This document shows, one piece after another, positions 8,569 to 17,027 of a stretch of DNA of 64,000 nt. Source of the DNA: Oscillospiraceae bacterium MB24-C1. GTDB lineage: Bacteria > Bacillota > Clostridia > Oscillospirales > Ruminococcaceae. Made by a program: the position numbers and the translations under genes. The notes under the pieces were generated by a model, which had not been told where the DNA came from, ran no database searches, and worked only from the letters and a program-made list of their open reading frames with translations. The stretch lies in the NCBI GenBank assembly GCA_030913685.1, contig CP133187.1, positions 2,360,001 through 2,424,000 of the forward strand, given 5' to 3'. Numbering within the stretch: the stretch's first letter is position 1; each line of letters begins with the position of its first letter.

Positions 8569-9609
8569 ATGAAAAGAACGCTTACCTTAGTTTTGGCAGC
8601 TGTAATGGTGCTGTCGCTTGTTGCTTGTGGCACATCCGGGGCATCGTCTACTCCATCGTCCGCTGCATCAGCATCCTCGCAAAACGCCGCTGGGGAATCG
8701 GCAGAGAAAGCCTCTATGTCGTTTGCCAACACCCAGCCCGAAGCCGATGTGGAAACACAAGCTTTGTTTGAATGCGAAACCCAGATCGAGGCGGCCACCA
8801 ACGGCAACTTTGCAATTGAAGTTTACCCCAACTCTTCCATGGGCGATACCGACGATTTGCTGGAGCAAGCCATTGAAGGCGCTGCAGTGCTGACCATTAC
8901 CGATCCCGGCCGTCTGGCAGACTATATTCCGGAATACGGTATTCTCCAGATGCCTTACTTCATGCCGGACTATACCTACATCAACCCCGTTACCTCAACA
9001 GATAAGGTAAAAGAGTGGGAAGCTGGATTTGAAGAATTTGGCGTAAAGGTCCTGACATCCAACTGGTATGGCGGCACCCGGCATTTTGTGTGTAACACGG
9101 AAGTAAACGTTCCTGCGGATCTGAATGGCCTGAAGATTCGTACCATGGGCAGTGATCTGTGCATCCAGTCTGTAAATGCAATGGGCGCTGTGGGCACCGC
9201 GATGTCGCAGTCGGAAATTTACTCTGGCATCGAACAGAAGGCAATTGACGGATGCGAAAACCAGAATACCTCTACTTATGCAATGCGCCTTTACGAGATT
9301 CAAAGCTACATTAATAAAACCGGACATTTCATTCTGTTGGGTACCCCGGCTATGGGAACGACCTATTTTAACTCTTTATCTGCCGAGAACCAGCAGCTTC
9401 TGGTAGATACCTTTACCAAGGTGGGCACCGATTATCAGAAAATCTGTGTTGAGCAGGAAGCTGAGTTTGAAAAGGAAATGAAAGAAAAAGGCATGACAAT
9501 CAACGAAATAGATACAACTCCGTTTAAAGAGGCTGTTCAGCCTGTTTACACCCAGCTTGGCTACGATACACTGCGCGATGAGATATATGCAGAAATCGGC
9601 CTGAGCTGA
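8569..9609 (+). CDS. dctP: TRAP transporter substrate-binding lipoprotein
   Basis: 346 residues, extracytoplasmic solute receptor of a TRAP uptake system. The signal peptide LTLVLAAVMVLSLVACG ends in a lipobox (LVAC, Cys21), followed by a Ser/Ala-rich linker. The DctP core is clear: WYGGTRHFVCN, the LNGLKIRTMGS strand with the carboxylate-clamping arginine at residue 191, and the EIYSGIEQKAIDGCENQ segment. AAGGAG precedes the ATG. It is first in an operon with DctQ, DctM and two NagB-like enzymes, so the ligand is probably an acid sugar or amino-sugar derivative and not a C4-dicarboxylate; this is inference. Confidence 0.93.
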   Translation: MKRTLTLVLAAVMVLSLVACGTSGASSTPSSAASASSQNAAGESAEKASMSFANTQPEADVETQALFECETQIEAATNGNFAIEVYPNSSMGDTDDLLEQAIEGAAVLTITDPGRLADYIPEYGILQMPYFMPDYTYINPVTSTDKVKEWEAGFEEFGVKVLTSNWYGGTRHFVCNTEVNVPADLNGLKIRTMGSDLCIQSVNAMGAVGTAMSQSEIYSGIEQKAIDGCENQNTSTYAMRLYEIQSYINKTGHFILLGTPAMGTTYFNSLSAENQQLLVDTFTKVGTDYQKICVEQEAEFEKEMKEKGMTINEIDTTPFKEAVQPVYTQLGYDTLRDEIYAEIGLS

Positions 9610-9617
9610 TTGAAAAA

Positions 9618-9660
9618 GCGCCGTATGCTGCCGGCTAATGCCGACAGCACACGGCTGCGC
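9618..9660 (+). other. Intercistronic stem-loop between dctP and dctQ
   Basis: Two 16-base arms (9620-9635 and 9640-9655) pair with two mismatches around a TAAT loop, with extra GC pairing outside. No T-run follows, so read-through is expected. Such stems after a binding-protein gene commonly protect its mRNA and raise its level over the membrane subunits. Confidence 0.7.
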
Positions 9661-9694
9661 GGGCAATCAGAACTAACATGAAGGAGAATAGCCT

Positions 9695-10192
9695 ATGAAG
9701 AAAATATATCAGACAATTTGTAAAGCAGAAGAGAGTATCTGCGGTATGCTTCTGTGCATCATCGTCGCGTTAGCATTTCTGACCGCCATTGCCCGTTGCA
9801 TCAAGCACCCAATCTCGTGGACAAATGATATCTCTCAGCTGTTTCTTGCGTGGCTGGCCTTTCTAGGGGCGGACATGGCCTTGCGCGAAGGGCGGGTGCT
9901 GGGGGTGGATATTTTGACACGGCGGCTTCCGGAAAAAACGCAGGCTGCAATTCGTATCGCTACAAACGTGCTGCTGCTGCTAACGCTGGCTGCATTTGTA
10001 AAGTATGGGTTTGCTCTTTGTTTTAATAACATCAGTCGCTCTTACCAGGCGCTTGGCCTAAGCTATTCCTGGGCAACGGCAAGTTTGCCGGTGTGTTCCA
10101 TCCTAATGGTAACAACCATCACGCTGGAAACGATGCAGCAATTCAATGTGTTGACTGGGCGTACATCTGCGGTAAAAGAGAGGGCGAAGTAA
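9695..10192 (+). CDS. dctQ: TRAP transporter small permease
   Basis: 165 residues with four hydrophobic helices, the standard DctQ topology. The segment ISWTNDISQLFLAWLAFLGADMALREGRVLGVDIL is the family hallmark (trypto-asn-glu/asp at helix 2, then the GAxxALREG-like loop). AAGGAG lies before the ATG. Its stop TAA directly abuts the dctM ATG. It forms a membrane complex with DctM and scaffolds the sodium-driven transporter. Confidence 0.9.
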   Translation: MKKIYQTICKAEESICGMLLCIIVALAFLTAIARCIKHPISWTNDISQLFLAWLAFLGADMALREGRVLGVDILTRRLPEKTQAAIRIATNVLLLLTLAAFVKYGFALCFNNISRSYQALGLSYSWATASLPVCSILMVTTITLETMQQFNVLTGRTSAVKERAK

Positions 10193-11479
10193 ATGGTAAT
10201 TTTACTGTTCACATTTATTATTCTTTTGGCGTTGAACGTGCCGATTGCTTTTGTGGTGGGATTGTCCGGGCTGTCGTTTATTTTGACAACCGATGCTATT
10301 CCCTTTTCGGTGGCGGTGCAACGCGTAGTAGCACAAACACAATCCTATAGCTTTTTAGCGGTTCCGTTTTTTATTTTTGCAGGTAACCTGATGAATGAAA
10401 CGGGAATCACCAAATATCTGCTGCGGCTGGCGAAGTTGGTAACCCATAAAATGTACGGTGGGTTGGCCCAGGTAAACATTTTGATGAGTACCATGATGGG
10501 AGGCATTTCTGGTTCTGCTTGTGCAGACGCCTCCATGGAGGCTCGCATCATTGGTGAAGATATGATCCGCGCTGGTTACCCGAAGGGTTATACCTGTGCT
10601 GCAACGTGCTTTTCTTCCTTGGTCACTGCCACGATCCCGCCTAGCCTAGGGTTGATTTTATTTGGCTATATTGGCAGCGTTTCCATTGGCCGTTTGTTTG
10701 CGGCAGGCATTGTTCCCGGCGCACTAATGGCAATAGGGATGATGATCACGGTGGCAATCACAGCAAAGCGTCACCGCTATGAGCCGCCAGTAGAAAATCA
10801 GAAAGCACCGAGCAAAGAGGAAGTCATGCATACCATAAAAGAATCGATGTGGGCGTTGTTCTTCCCCATCATTTTGCTTGTCGGCATTCGTATGGGCGTG
10901 TTTACAGCTTCTGAAGCGGGTGCGTTTGCTGTGGTGTATGCATTGTTCGTAGGCAAGTTTATATATAAAGAACTTACATGGGAGCGCTTTAAAACTTCTT
11001 TGCGAAATGCCTGCATGGATACTGGCGTTATTTTGCTGATCGTTTGCTTATCGGGTATTTTCTCCTATGCGATTACATATGTAAAAGCACCTGTTAAAAT
11101 TTCAAATGCAGTTCTTGGAATTACCACCAATCCCGCAATGCTGCAAATTTTAATTATGCTATTGATCTTTGTGATGGGACTTTTTCTGGACAGTGATGTC
11201 AACACTCTGCTACTGACCCCTATTTTCCTACCGATCGTACAAGCTGCAGGCGTTGATCCGGTTCACTTCGGCGTAATGATGGCAACCATATTAACCTTGG
11301 GCGTTATGACACCGCCGGTTGGAACGGCCTGCTATATTGTGTGTGGCATCTTGCAATGCCCCATTGAAGAGTATGTTAAAGCGTCGATTCCATTTATTAT
11401 TTCGATTTTGATAGTATTCGGGATTTTGGTGTTCTTCCCCAACGTTGTGCTATTCCTGCCAAACCTGATTTTTGGCTGA
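10193..11479 (+). CDS. dctM: TRAP transporter large permease
   Basis: 428 residues, the usual DctM length, with about 12 hydrophobic segments. Recognisable features are PFFIFAGNLMNETGIT near residues 60-75, the GGISGSACADASM substrate/ion loop, the ATIPPSLGLILFGYIGSVSIGRLF helix pair and the C-terminal MTPPVGTACYIVCGI motif. It is the catalytic subunit of sodium-dependent uptake with DctP as receptor. The downstream NagB-like gene starts 32 bases after the stop, so uptake and metabolism are co-transcribed. Confidence 0.95.
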   Translation: MVILLFTFIILLALNVPIAFVVGLSGLSFILTTDAIPFSVAVQRVVAQTQSYSFLAVPFFIFAGNLMNETGITKYLLRLAKLVTHKMYGGLAQVNILMSTMMGGISGSACADASMEARIIGEDMIRAGYPKGYTCAATCFSSLVTATIPPSLGLILFGYIGSVSIGRLFAAGIVPGALMAIGMMITVAITAKRHRYEPPVENQKAPSKEEVMHTIKESMWALFFPIILLVGIRMGVFTASEAGAFAVVYALFVGKFIYKELTWERFKTSLRNACMDTGVILLIVCLSGIFSYAITYVKAPVKISNAVLGITTNPAMLQILIMLLIFVMGLFLDSDVNTLLLTPIFLPIVQAAGVDPVHFGVMMATILTLGVMTPPVGTACYIVCGILQCPIEEYVKASIPFIISILIVFGILVFFPNVVLFLPNLIFG

Positions 11480-11510
11480 TTTAAAGCGGCAATTTGAAAG
11501 GATACAAGCT

Positions 11511-12272
11511 ATGAGATATATGACAGTAGACAAGCTGCAGGTTTTTATTACAGAAAGCCGAAAAGAGATGGGGCAGTTTGCCGGACAGGATGCTGCTTGC
11601 ATGTTGAAGCTGATTCTTCAGGAAAAGGAAACAGTAAACGTGATGTTTGCGGCTGCACCTTCTCAAAATGATGTTTTGGAGGAGCTGATTCGGGATACGG
11701 ACATTGATTGGACAAGGGTTAACGCATTTCATTTGGATGAATATATCGGTCTTAGTGCGGATGCACCCCAAGGCTTTGGAAACTTTTTACGAAAGAAAAT
11801 TTTCAGCAGATGTCCTTTCCGCGCCGTGTACTATATAGACCCCGTAACGGTAGATCCGCAAGAAGAGGCGCTGCGGTATGAACAGCTTTTGAAGGAAAAC
11901 CCCATCGATATATGCATTCTTGGCGTGGGCGAAAATGGGCATATGGCATTTAACGATCCGGGTGAAGCGGATTTTGAAGATCCGCATCTGGTTCGCATTG
12001 TACATCTTGACGAGCGCTGCCGTCAGCAGCAGGTAAATGACAATTGCTTCAAAACCATTGATGAAGTACCCAAAGTTGCCCTTACAGTCACCATTCCAGG
12101 GTTGCTGCGTGCAAAAATGATACTTTGTGTGGTTCCTACGGTGAACAAGGCAGAAGCAATTGCTAAAATGCTGACCGGCCCTGTAACAACACAGTGCCCT
12201 GCATCCGTGCTGACGCGCAAGCAATGTGCCCGCCTTTATTTGGATTCGGAAGCGGCCAGCCATTTGGCCTGA
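11511..12272 (+). CDS. Glucosamine-6-phosphate deaminase-like protein 1 (divergent NagB)
   Basis: 253 residues of the NagB/RpiA sugar-phosphate isomerase family. The core motifs FHLDEYIGL and GVGENGHMAFNDPG match the catalytic Asp and His of NagB, but the catalytic Glu of FNEP is Asp (FNDP). GAAAGGA precedes ATG 11511; an upstream TTG at 11472 would overlap dctM and is unlikely. It differs from the canonical NagB at 60735 and resembles the protein at 12668 in the FNDP and the LDERCRQQQ segments. It probably isomerises/deaminates an amino-sugar phosphate delivered by the TRAP system; the exact substrate cannot be read from sequence. Confidence 0.85.
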   Translation: MRYMTVDKLQVFITESRKEMGQFAGQDAACMLKLILQEKETVNVMFAAAPSQNDVLEELIRDTDIDWTRVNAFHLDEYIGLSADAPQGFGNFLRKKIFSRCPFRAVYYIDPVTVDPQEEALRYEQLLKENPIDICILGVGENGHMAFNDPGEADFEDPHLVRIVHLDERCRQQQVNDNCFKTIDEVPKVALTVTIPGLLRAKMILCVVPTVNKAEAIAKMLTGPVTTQCPASVLTRKQCARLYLDSEAASHLA

Positions 12273-12284
12273 GGAGAAGTGACG

Positions 12285-12608
12285 ATGCAACTTGTAAGAA
12301 ATGCCGCGCAAGCTGCGGCAAATGAGGATGGGCTGCTCTTCTTTCCGCAAGAGTGTGAAACCATTGCGGTGAATCGCGTGGAGATCGCAAGCAGAGAACA
12401 TACACAAATGGCGATTCATGACGATGAGGAAGAGATCTATATTATTACGCAGGGAACAGGTAACGTATTTTTAAACGATGTGAGATATCCTGTGCAAACG
12501 GGTGACGTTGTTTATGTTCCCCGCAACACGACACATTGGGTGGAAAATGTAGGTTCAATCGCGCTGATTTATCTGTGTGTGGCAAACTGGCCAGATAAAA
12601 ACAAATAG
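12285..12608 (+). CDS. Small single-domain cupin
   Basis: 107 residues. The cupin motif 1 pattern is present (HTQMAIHDDEEEIYIITQGTG, residues about 35-55) and motif 2 near the end (GDVVYVPRNTTHWVENVGS, residues about 71-89), leaving likely metal ligands His, Glu and His. ATG 12285 lies 7 bases after GAGGAGA; the GTG at 12279 is too close. It sits between two NagB-like genes, so it may act as a sugar isomerase/mutarotase-like or sugar-binding accessory protein. The function is inference. Confidence 0.82.
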   Translation: MQLVRNAAQAAANEDGLLFFPQECETIAVNRVEIASREHTQMAIHDDEEEIYIITQGTGNVFLNDVRYPVQTGDVVYVPRNTTHWVENVGSIALIYLCVANWPDKNK

Positions 12609-12667
12609 GAAATGTTTGTTTTTCGTCCAATTTGGGTTGAACCAACAACAACTTCAGGAGATAAAGA

Positions 12668-13414
12668 ATGAAAATTTATGTAGATCTCAATACTAATCAA
12701 ATGGGGGAGCGTGCGGCGCAGATTACTGCGCAGGAATTGAACCGTGCAATTGAGCAACAAGGGCATGCACGATTGCTGCTCTCTACTGGCGCATCCCAGT
12801 TTGAAATGCTGGAAGCGCTAGTGAAAAAAAATGTTCGCTGGGATAAGGTCACTATGTTTCATCTAGATGAATATGTGGACCTTCCGGTACAGCATCCTGC
12901 AAGCTTTCGTAAATATCTGCAAGAGCGCTTTGTCGACAAGGTACACCCCGGTGCATATCACTTTGTAAATGGGGAAGGAGATGTTAAGGCCAATATTGCG
13001 GCGCTTACCAACGAACTGCGCAGCGCGCCCATTGATGTGGCGTTGATCGGTATTGGCGAAAATGGGCACATCGCCTTCAATGACCCTCCGGCAGATTTTG
13101 AAAATCGTGAAGCTTACATCATTGTTAATCTGGACGAGCGGTGCAAGCGTCAGCAGATGGGCGAAGGCTGGTTTGCTACCCTGGATGAAGTGCCCAATCA
13201 GGCAGTGACAATGACGCCCTGGCAGATCATGCAAAGCCGTGTCATTTTGTCTGTTGTGCCAGGTAAGCGCAAAGCAGAGGCGATTCAAAAAATGCTGGAG
13301 GCCCCGGCAACTACGGTAATGGTTCCGGCAACAAAGCTACGCGAACATGAAAACTGTGTTCTGTTCCTGGATGAGGGCTCTGCCTCTGAGGTTGATCCAA
13401 AATATTTACCATAA
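12668..13414 (+). CDS. Glucosamine-6-phosphate deaminase-like protein 2 (divergent NagB)
   Basis: 248 residues. LLLSTGASQFEMLEAL is the phosphate-loop region, FHLDEYVDLP contains the catalytic Asp, and GIGENGHIAFNDPP the catalytic His; as in its neighbour, Asp replaces Glu in FN(E/D)P. LDERCKRQQMGEGWF aligns with LDERCRQQQVNDNCF of the first paralogue, so the pair probably arose by duplication and then diverged strongly. CAGGAG lies before the ATG. Last gene of the TRAP operon, followed by a terminator. The two proteins could act on successive substrates or form a heteromer. Confidence 0.85.
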   Translation: MKIYVDLNTNQMGERAAQITAQELNRAIEQQGHARLLLSTGASQFEMLEALVKKNVRWDKVTMFHLDEYVDLPVQHPASFRKYLQERFVDKVHPGAYHFVNGEGDVKANIAALTNELRSAPIDVALIGIGENGHIAFNDPPADFENREAYIIVNLDERCKRQQMGEGWFATLDEVPNQAVTMTPWQIMQSRVILSVVPGKRKAEAIQKMLEAPATTVMVPATKLREHENCVLFLDEGSASEVDPKYLP

Positions 13415-13490
13415 TAGCTTCTTCGATACGCACCTTCGGCATTGGCGAAAAGCACCCACTGACGATGCCAGGCTACTATGAAAAATGTAT

Positions 13491-13548
13491 AAGAGGATAT
13501 TGTAACTCAATCAACTTAGATTTTGAGTTGCAATATCCTCTTTGTTTT
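13491..13548 (+). terminator. Terminator of the TRAP/NagB-like operon
   Basis: Long arms (13491-13510 and 13523-13542, AAGAGGATATTG... paired with ...CAATATCCTCTT) and a following T-rich TTTGTTTT. Confidence 0.88.
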
Positions 13549-13644
13549 GTCTATTGAAATAAAGACAATGACAACCTAGCTTATCGTAATATTTTTAAAG
13601 GATGAAAGCGCCAAACTGGTGCTAATAACCTCGCCCCCTTGTCG

Positions 13645-14538
13645 CTAAGTAGTTATATCTTCCATTCTGTATATTTTTAAAAATGCCTCATAAAACTCAC
13701 TCGCCCTAATGAGGCTGGCTTTATGATTTGCCCCGGATATCTTTGTACTAATAAGATTTGGAAACCGTTTTTTATAGGAAGAAATATCTGTTTCCCAAAT
13801 TTCATCCTGTTCACCAATCACTTGGTAAATTGGAATATCAAGCGATATATCCTTCGTAATGCTGCTATTATTTTTATCAAGTGTTGATGCATTCTGGAAT
13901 ATAAGACTTTCATACATTTTTTTATCAGTCTGTTTAATTGCATCAGTGAAAAGCTTGATTAGGTCTTTTTCGCTTTCTACATCATAAACATTCTCGAAAT
14001 TTGGATATCTTAGTTCCTTCTTTCCTAAATTTAGCTTGTAAAAGATTTTAACAACAGGCTCTAACATGTTGTGGCTGTATAGAAAACCGCTAAAGCCCTT
14101 TGCCTCATCTAAAGAAGGCGAAGATGCCATCAATATTACTTCATCGATACGATGATCAATGCTAGCCAGCGTAAGGGCTATTGGTCCCCCATAAGATAGC
14201 CCAATGGCTGTTACTTTTTCTTTAATACCTAATGCATCAAGCAAACCTTTCATATCTAAAGCATGATCTTTAATCGTAAGCTTATTTGTAAGAGGGCTGC
14301 TCAAACCCTCACCTCTCCGGTCAGGTAAAATCATTTTTGAAAACAAGCCCTTTTCGATCATCCACTTGGCAGGTCTTAAAAGCATTGTATGGTTTCCTCC
14401 CGACCCGCCGCCATGGATGTATATAGCTGTTTTGCCATCTTCTTTCTTGTCAACTACTCTTGCATGAATAGACGCTGCGCCCACTTGGAAAGTCTGCAGA
14501 GTTTCATTCAATATTATATTCTGTGATATCGTTAACAT
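13645..14538 (-). CDS. Alpha/beta hydrolase
   Basis: 297 residues. Oxyanion-type HGGGSGGNHTM near residue 42, nucleophile elbow GLSYGG (Ser near residue 114), acid IGEQDEIW and base GANHKA near the C-terminus form a complete catalytic triad. GAGAAGGGAGA precedes the ATG. The gene is clearly more AT-rich than the operon next to it and stands alone, which may point to transfer. The substrate is unknown; the nearest functional class is esterase/acyl hydrolase. Confidence 0.85.
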   Translation of the reverse strand: MLTISQNIILNETLQTFQVGAASIHARVVDKKEDGKTAIYIHGGGSGGNHTMLLRPAKWMIEKGLFSKMILPDRRGEGLSSPLTNKLTIKDHALDMKGLLDALGIKEKVTAIGLSYGGPIALTLASIDHRIDEVILMASSPSLDEAKGFSGFLYSHNMLEPVVKIFYKLNLGKKELRYPNFENVYDVESEKDLIKLFTDAIKQTDKKMYESLIFQNASTLDKNNSSITKDISLDIPIYQVIGEQDEIWETDISSYKKRFPNLISTKISGANHKASLIRASEFYEAFLKIYRMEDITT

Positions 14539-14857
14539 TTTTGTCTCCCTTCTCTGTTGTTTCGTAACTAAAAGGCTCCACTTGTTTCTTCTATCACGCT
14601 ATCTTATATTGAAATTTGGCACTAAGCCTATAAACAGTTAAATGCGCTTTATTTGCACAATCTCATATTTTTTTTAATTTGTCAATACTGTTTAAAGCAC
14701 TTTGATAATCATTTTTTAAATTATAATTTTATTCCCGTCCACCATCGACAGCCGAATAAAAACGCGCTAGAATTATTTGAACCGTTCGTTCAGCTAATTT
14801 CAGTGCATTTTCTATAATTAGGTAATTTTGTTATGAATTTAATAAGCAGCTATCAAT
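14539..14857. other. AT-rich intergenic region, no gene seen
   Basis: Divergent spacer between the hydrolase and the FMN-binding gene. A TATAAT-like hexamer lies in ATTATAATTTTA near 14721-14732, but no well-spaced -35 partner is convincing. No hairpin or conserved RNA recognised. Confidence 0.4.
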
Positions 14858-15334
14858 ATGAAAAAACGGGTGAAAATTGTTCTCGGCGTTGTTATTTTGG
14901 CTGTTATTATATCCGGCGCATTTATAACAAGCTATTTGGTATCAGTAAAAAATTATAAAACCGCTGTTGAGAAAATCACCTATAACAATCAAAATGCCTT
15001 GGATGTTTCGGACGGCTTTTATATAGGGGAATGCGACGTTCAGTTTATTTATGCCAAGGTTAAAGTAACGGTCAAAGATCACGGCATAACCGATATTCAG
15101 CTTCTTGAGCACCGTCATGATCGCGGAGCGGCAGCCGAAAGCATTTTGAAAGAAATTATTGATAAACAAAAAATTGATGTCGATACCGTTGTGGGTGCGA
15201 CGAATTCCAGCAAGGTGATTATAAAGCTGTCGACAATGCCTTGTCGAGCAAACCTCAATAGAGTTAAGAAGCGACATTATAATGAAAAAAAGAGACCTCC
15301 TGTTGTAGTGAACTACGACAGGAGGTTTTGCTGA
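14858..15334 (+). pseudogene. FMN-binding domain protein with a C-terminal frameshift
   Basis: The N-terminus is a membrane anchor (KIVLGVVILAVIISGAFITSYLV). The rest is an FMN-binding domain like that of RnfG/NqrC-type proteins: DGFYIGECDVQFIYAKVKVTV, GITDIQLLEHRHDRG and VDTVVGATNSSKVI, where the T of GAT is the residue flavinylated by ApbE in this family. After KVII the open frame becomes unlike the family and runs to 158 residues. In the -1 frame from 15223 it reads KAVDNALSSKPQ then TAG at 15259-15261, exactly the expected family ending. So one base appears deleted near 15218-15223, by mutation or sequencing error. The domain is otherwise nearly complete. Confidence 0.75.
15295..15330. 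terminator. Bidirectional terminator between convergent genes
   Basis: Arms ACCTCCTGTTGTAGT and ACTACGACAGGAGGT (one G-T wobble position) with TTTT on the plus side and a longer T-run on the minus side. Serves the FMN-binding gene and the DUF4183 gene. Confidence 0.85.
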
Positions 15335-15430
15335 GTTCAGAGAAAATCGGACGCCGCCGGAGCAATAAATCGGATGATTTTTTGGAGGAACTACATGCAA
15401 TGAGGCGCTACCTAGCCAAAGTGTTCGAGA

Positions 15431-16861
15431 TTAGTCGCTTCTTGGCTCTTTGGTATTGTGTTGTTCATTCCATTTTGAAAGTGCCAGATTTGAAACAAGG
15501 CAGTCTCCAAAGGGAAACTCCGAATTCTCGTTGACATATTGCAACGAGACAGGCGCTTTTTCTATGGGGGTATCTTCTGTTTTGAGGCAGATACAACCTT
15601 TATCTACGAAATAGCTGATTTCCGGCTGAATGATACTGTTCACAAACAAATTTTGATAGGAGCTGTACGCGGGGTTAATTATTTGTGCATCATCATATTC
15701 GGGTATGCCGTCTTTGTTGGTAAAGATTTTTTTTGCTTTGGAATAAGCATTGTATTGATAGGTTTTTACCTTTATAACACCTGAACAGGGGACTTTAATG
15801 ATCAGCGATTCCAACGTAATTATTTGGCCTTTCAGGGGAATATCCTCTGTGTTAAGTCTTAAAGCACCTTTTTTCACTGTGTAATTTATTTTGGGCTGCA
15901 AGACCCCGTTGATGTACAGGTTATAATAAGAGACTTTACAAGGGGCGGGGATGCCGTCACTGCCATATTCTTTTATCATATCCTCATCAGTAAAGACCCT
16001 TTTTACGCCGTCGGATACAGCGTTATATAGCAAGTTGGTCACCTGCTGAATTTTGTTATCTAGATTTATAAAGGTCACAAAGGTTATCATCACGACTTGA
16101 CCGCGCAAGGGCAGGTCGGTTGTTTTCAGCTCCAGACGGCCTTTTGTTAACACATAGTTTGTTTTGGGTTGCAGCACGCCGTTGATAAAAAGGTTATAGT
16201 ACGATACTTCTTGCGGTGAAAGAATGCCGCGATGTCCATATGTCTTTTGCTCGTCGGCGTTGGTATAAATGCGCTGGTGTCCATCAGAAATGGCATTATA
16301 TTGATAGATTTCAGTATAACGCAGTATGTTGCTGTGTAAAAGGCAGGCCTTGGAATGGAATCTTACTGAATCATAAACTCTGTCTGCGCTGATGTATATT
16401 TGGTCAAAAATCTCCTGCGAATTATCTAGTATCGGTACCATGAAGCAGGTTTTTGCCTTTGCATAAACGGTTGCATCAATATTTATTGTAATTTTGATGT
16501 GATCGGCACGATTCTGCCCTTTGCTGAAGACCGGAACCGCGCGGCAGGTAAAACAATTCAACGCAAAGCATAAGTCTGACCCATTGGGCGCGCAAAGAAA
16601 GAGGTATTTGACAATACAAAACGGGAGCGGCACAGACAGAATGCCCGCGTCGGAGCAGACAGCGACAAACCCTTTGATAGAGATGGCCACAAGCTGTTTG
16701 GTGGTCGCGTCGCCGGCTGGCGATTTAACTTTTATTGCGGCGCGATTGTTAGGGCAGGAAGCCTCTGAAAAATCAACAGCGTTTGGCTGATATGGGCTTA
16801 TAATATTTCCGTTTTTATCGGTTAAGTAACAGAAAACTAAGGGGAAATTGTTTGGTGGCAT
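15431..16861 (-). CDS. Triple DUF4183 repeat protein, candidate surface glycoprotein
   Basis: 476 residues from ATG 16861, which follows a strong AGAGGGGGTGA site; an upstream ATG at 16894 is ignored. An N-terminal part of about 185 residues is not recognised and is rich in Cys. Three DUF4183 repeats follow at about residues 186-262, 277-352 and 368-443, each with the pattern YNA-SDG--R-(Y/F)T--D, SYYNLFINGVLQP--NY and a closing LKTTD-P--G. DUF4183 proteins are common in spore-forming Firmicutes and often lie near surface or exosporium genes. No signal peptide is visible, compatible with a spore-coat location. It is divergent from the legionaminate genes and is a good candidate for their glycosylation target (inference). 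Confidence 0.8.
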   Translation of the reverse strand: MPPNNFPLVFCYLTDKNGNIISPYQPNAVDFSEASCPNNRAAIKVKSPAGDATTKQLVAISIKGFVAVCSDAGILSVPLPFCIVKYLFLCAPNGSDLCFALNCFTCRAVPVFSKGQNRADHIKITINIDATVYAKAKTCFMVPILDNSQEIFDQIYISADRVYDSVRFHSKACLLHSNILRYTEIYQYNAISDGHQRIYTNADEQKTYGHRGILSPQEVSYYNLFINGVLQPKTNYVLTKGRLELKTTDLPLRGQVVMITFVTFINLDNKIQQVTNLLYNAVSDGVKRVFTDEDMIKEYGSDGIPAPCKVSYYNLYINGVLQPKINYTVKKGALRLNTEDIPLKGQIITLESLIIKVPCSGVIKVKTYQYNAYSKAKKIFTNKDGIPEYDDAQIINPAYSSYQNLFVNSIIQPEISYFVDKGCICLKTEDTPIEKAPVSLQYVNENSEFPFGDCLVSNLALSKWNEQHNTKEPRSD

Positions 16862-17027
16862 AATATCACCCCCTCTAATTTGATAATTCTCCAAACAGCT
16901 GCATAGGAATGAATTAAAGCATCATTCAATGAGGCTGGCAATACATTCGTGGCATGTGCGTATTGTTATTCCTAGTTGTAGGTGTTATTCAATATATAAA
17001 TGTAGAGTATGTGTGAGGGGCTGACTT

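Noticed and set aside
11787-12419. 210-residue ORF on the minus strand across the NagB-like and cupin genes
   Set aside because: Overlaps two clear genes, composition is not protein-like (many His/Cys/Arg runs), no start site.
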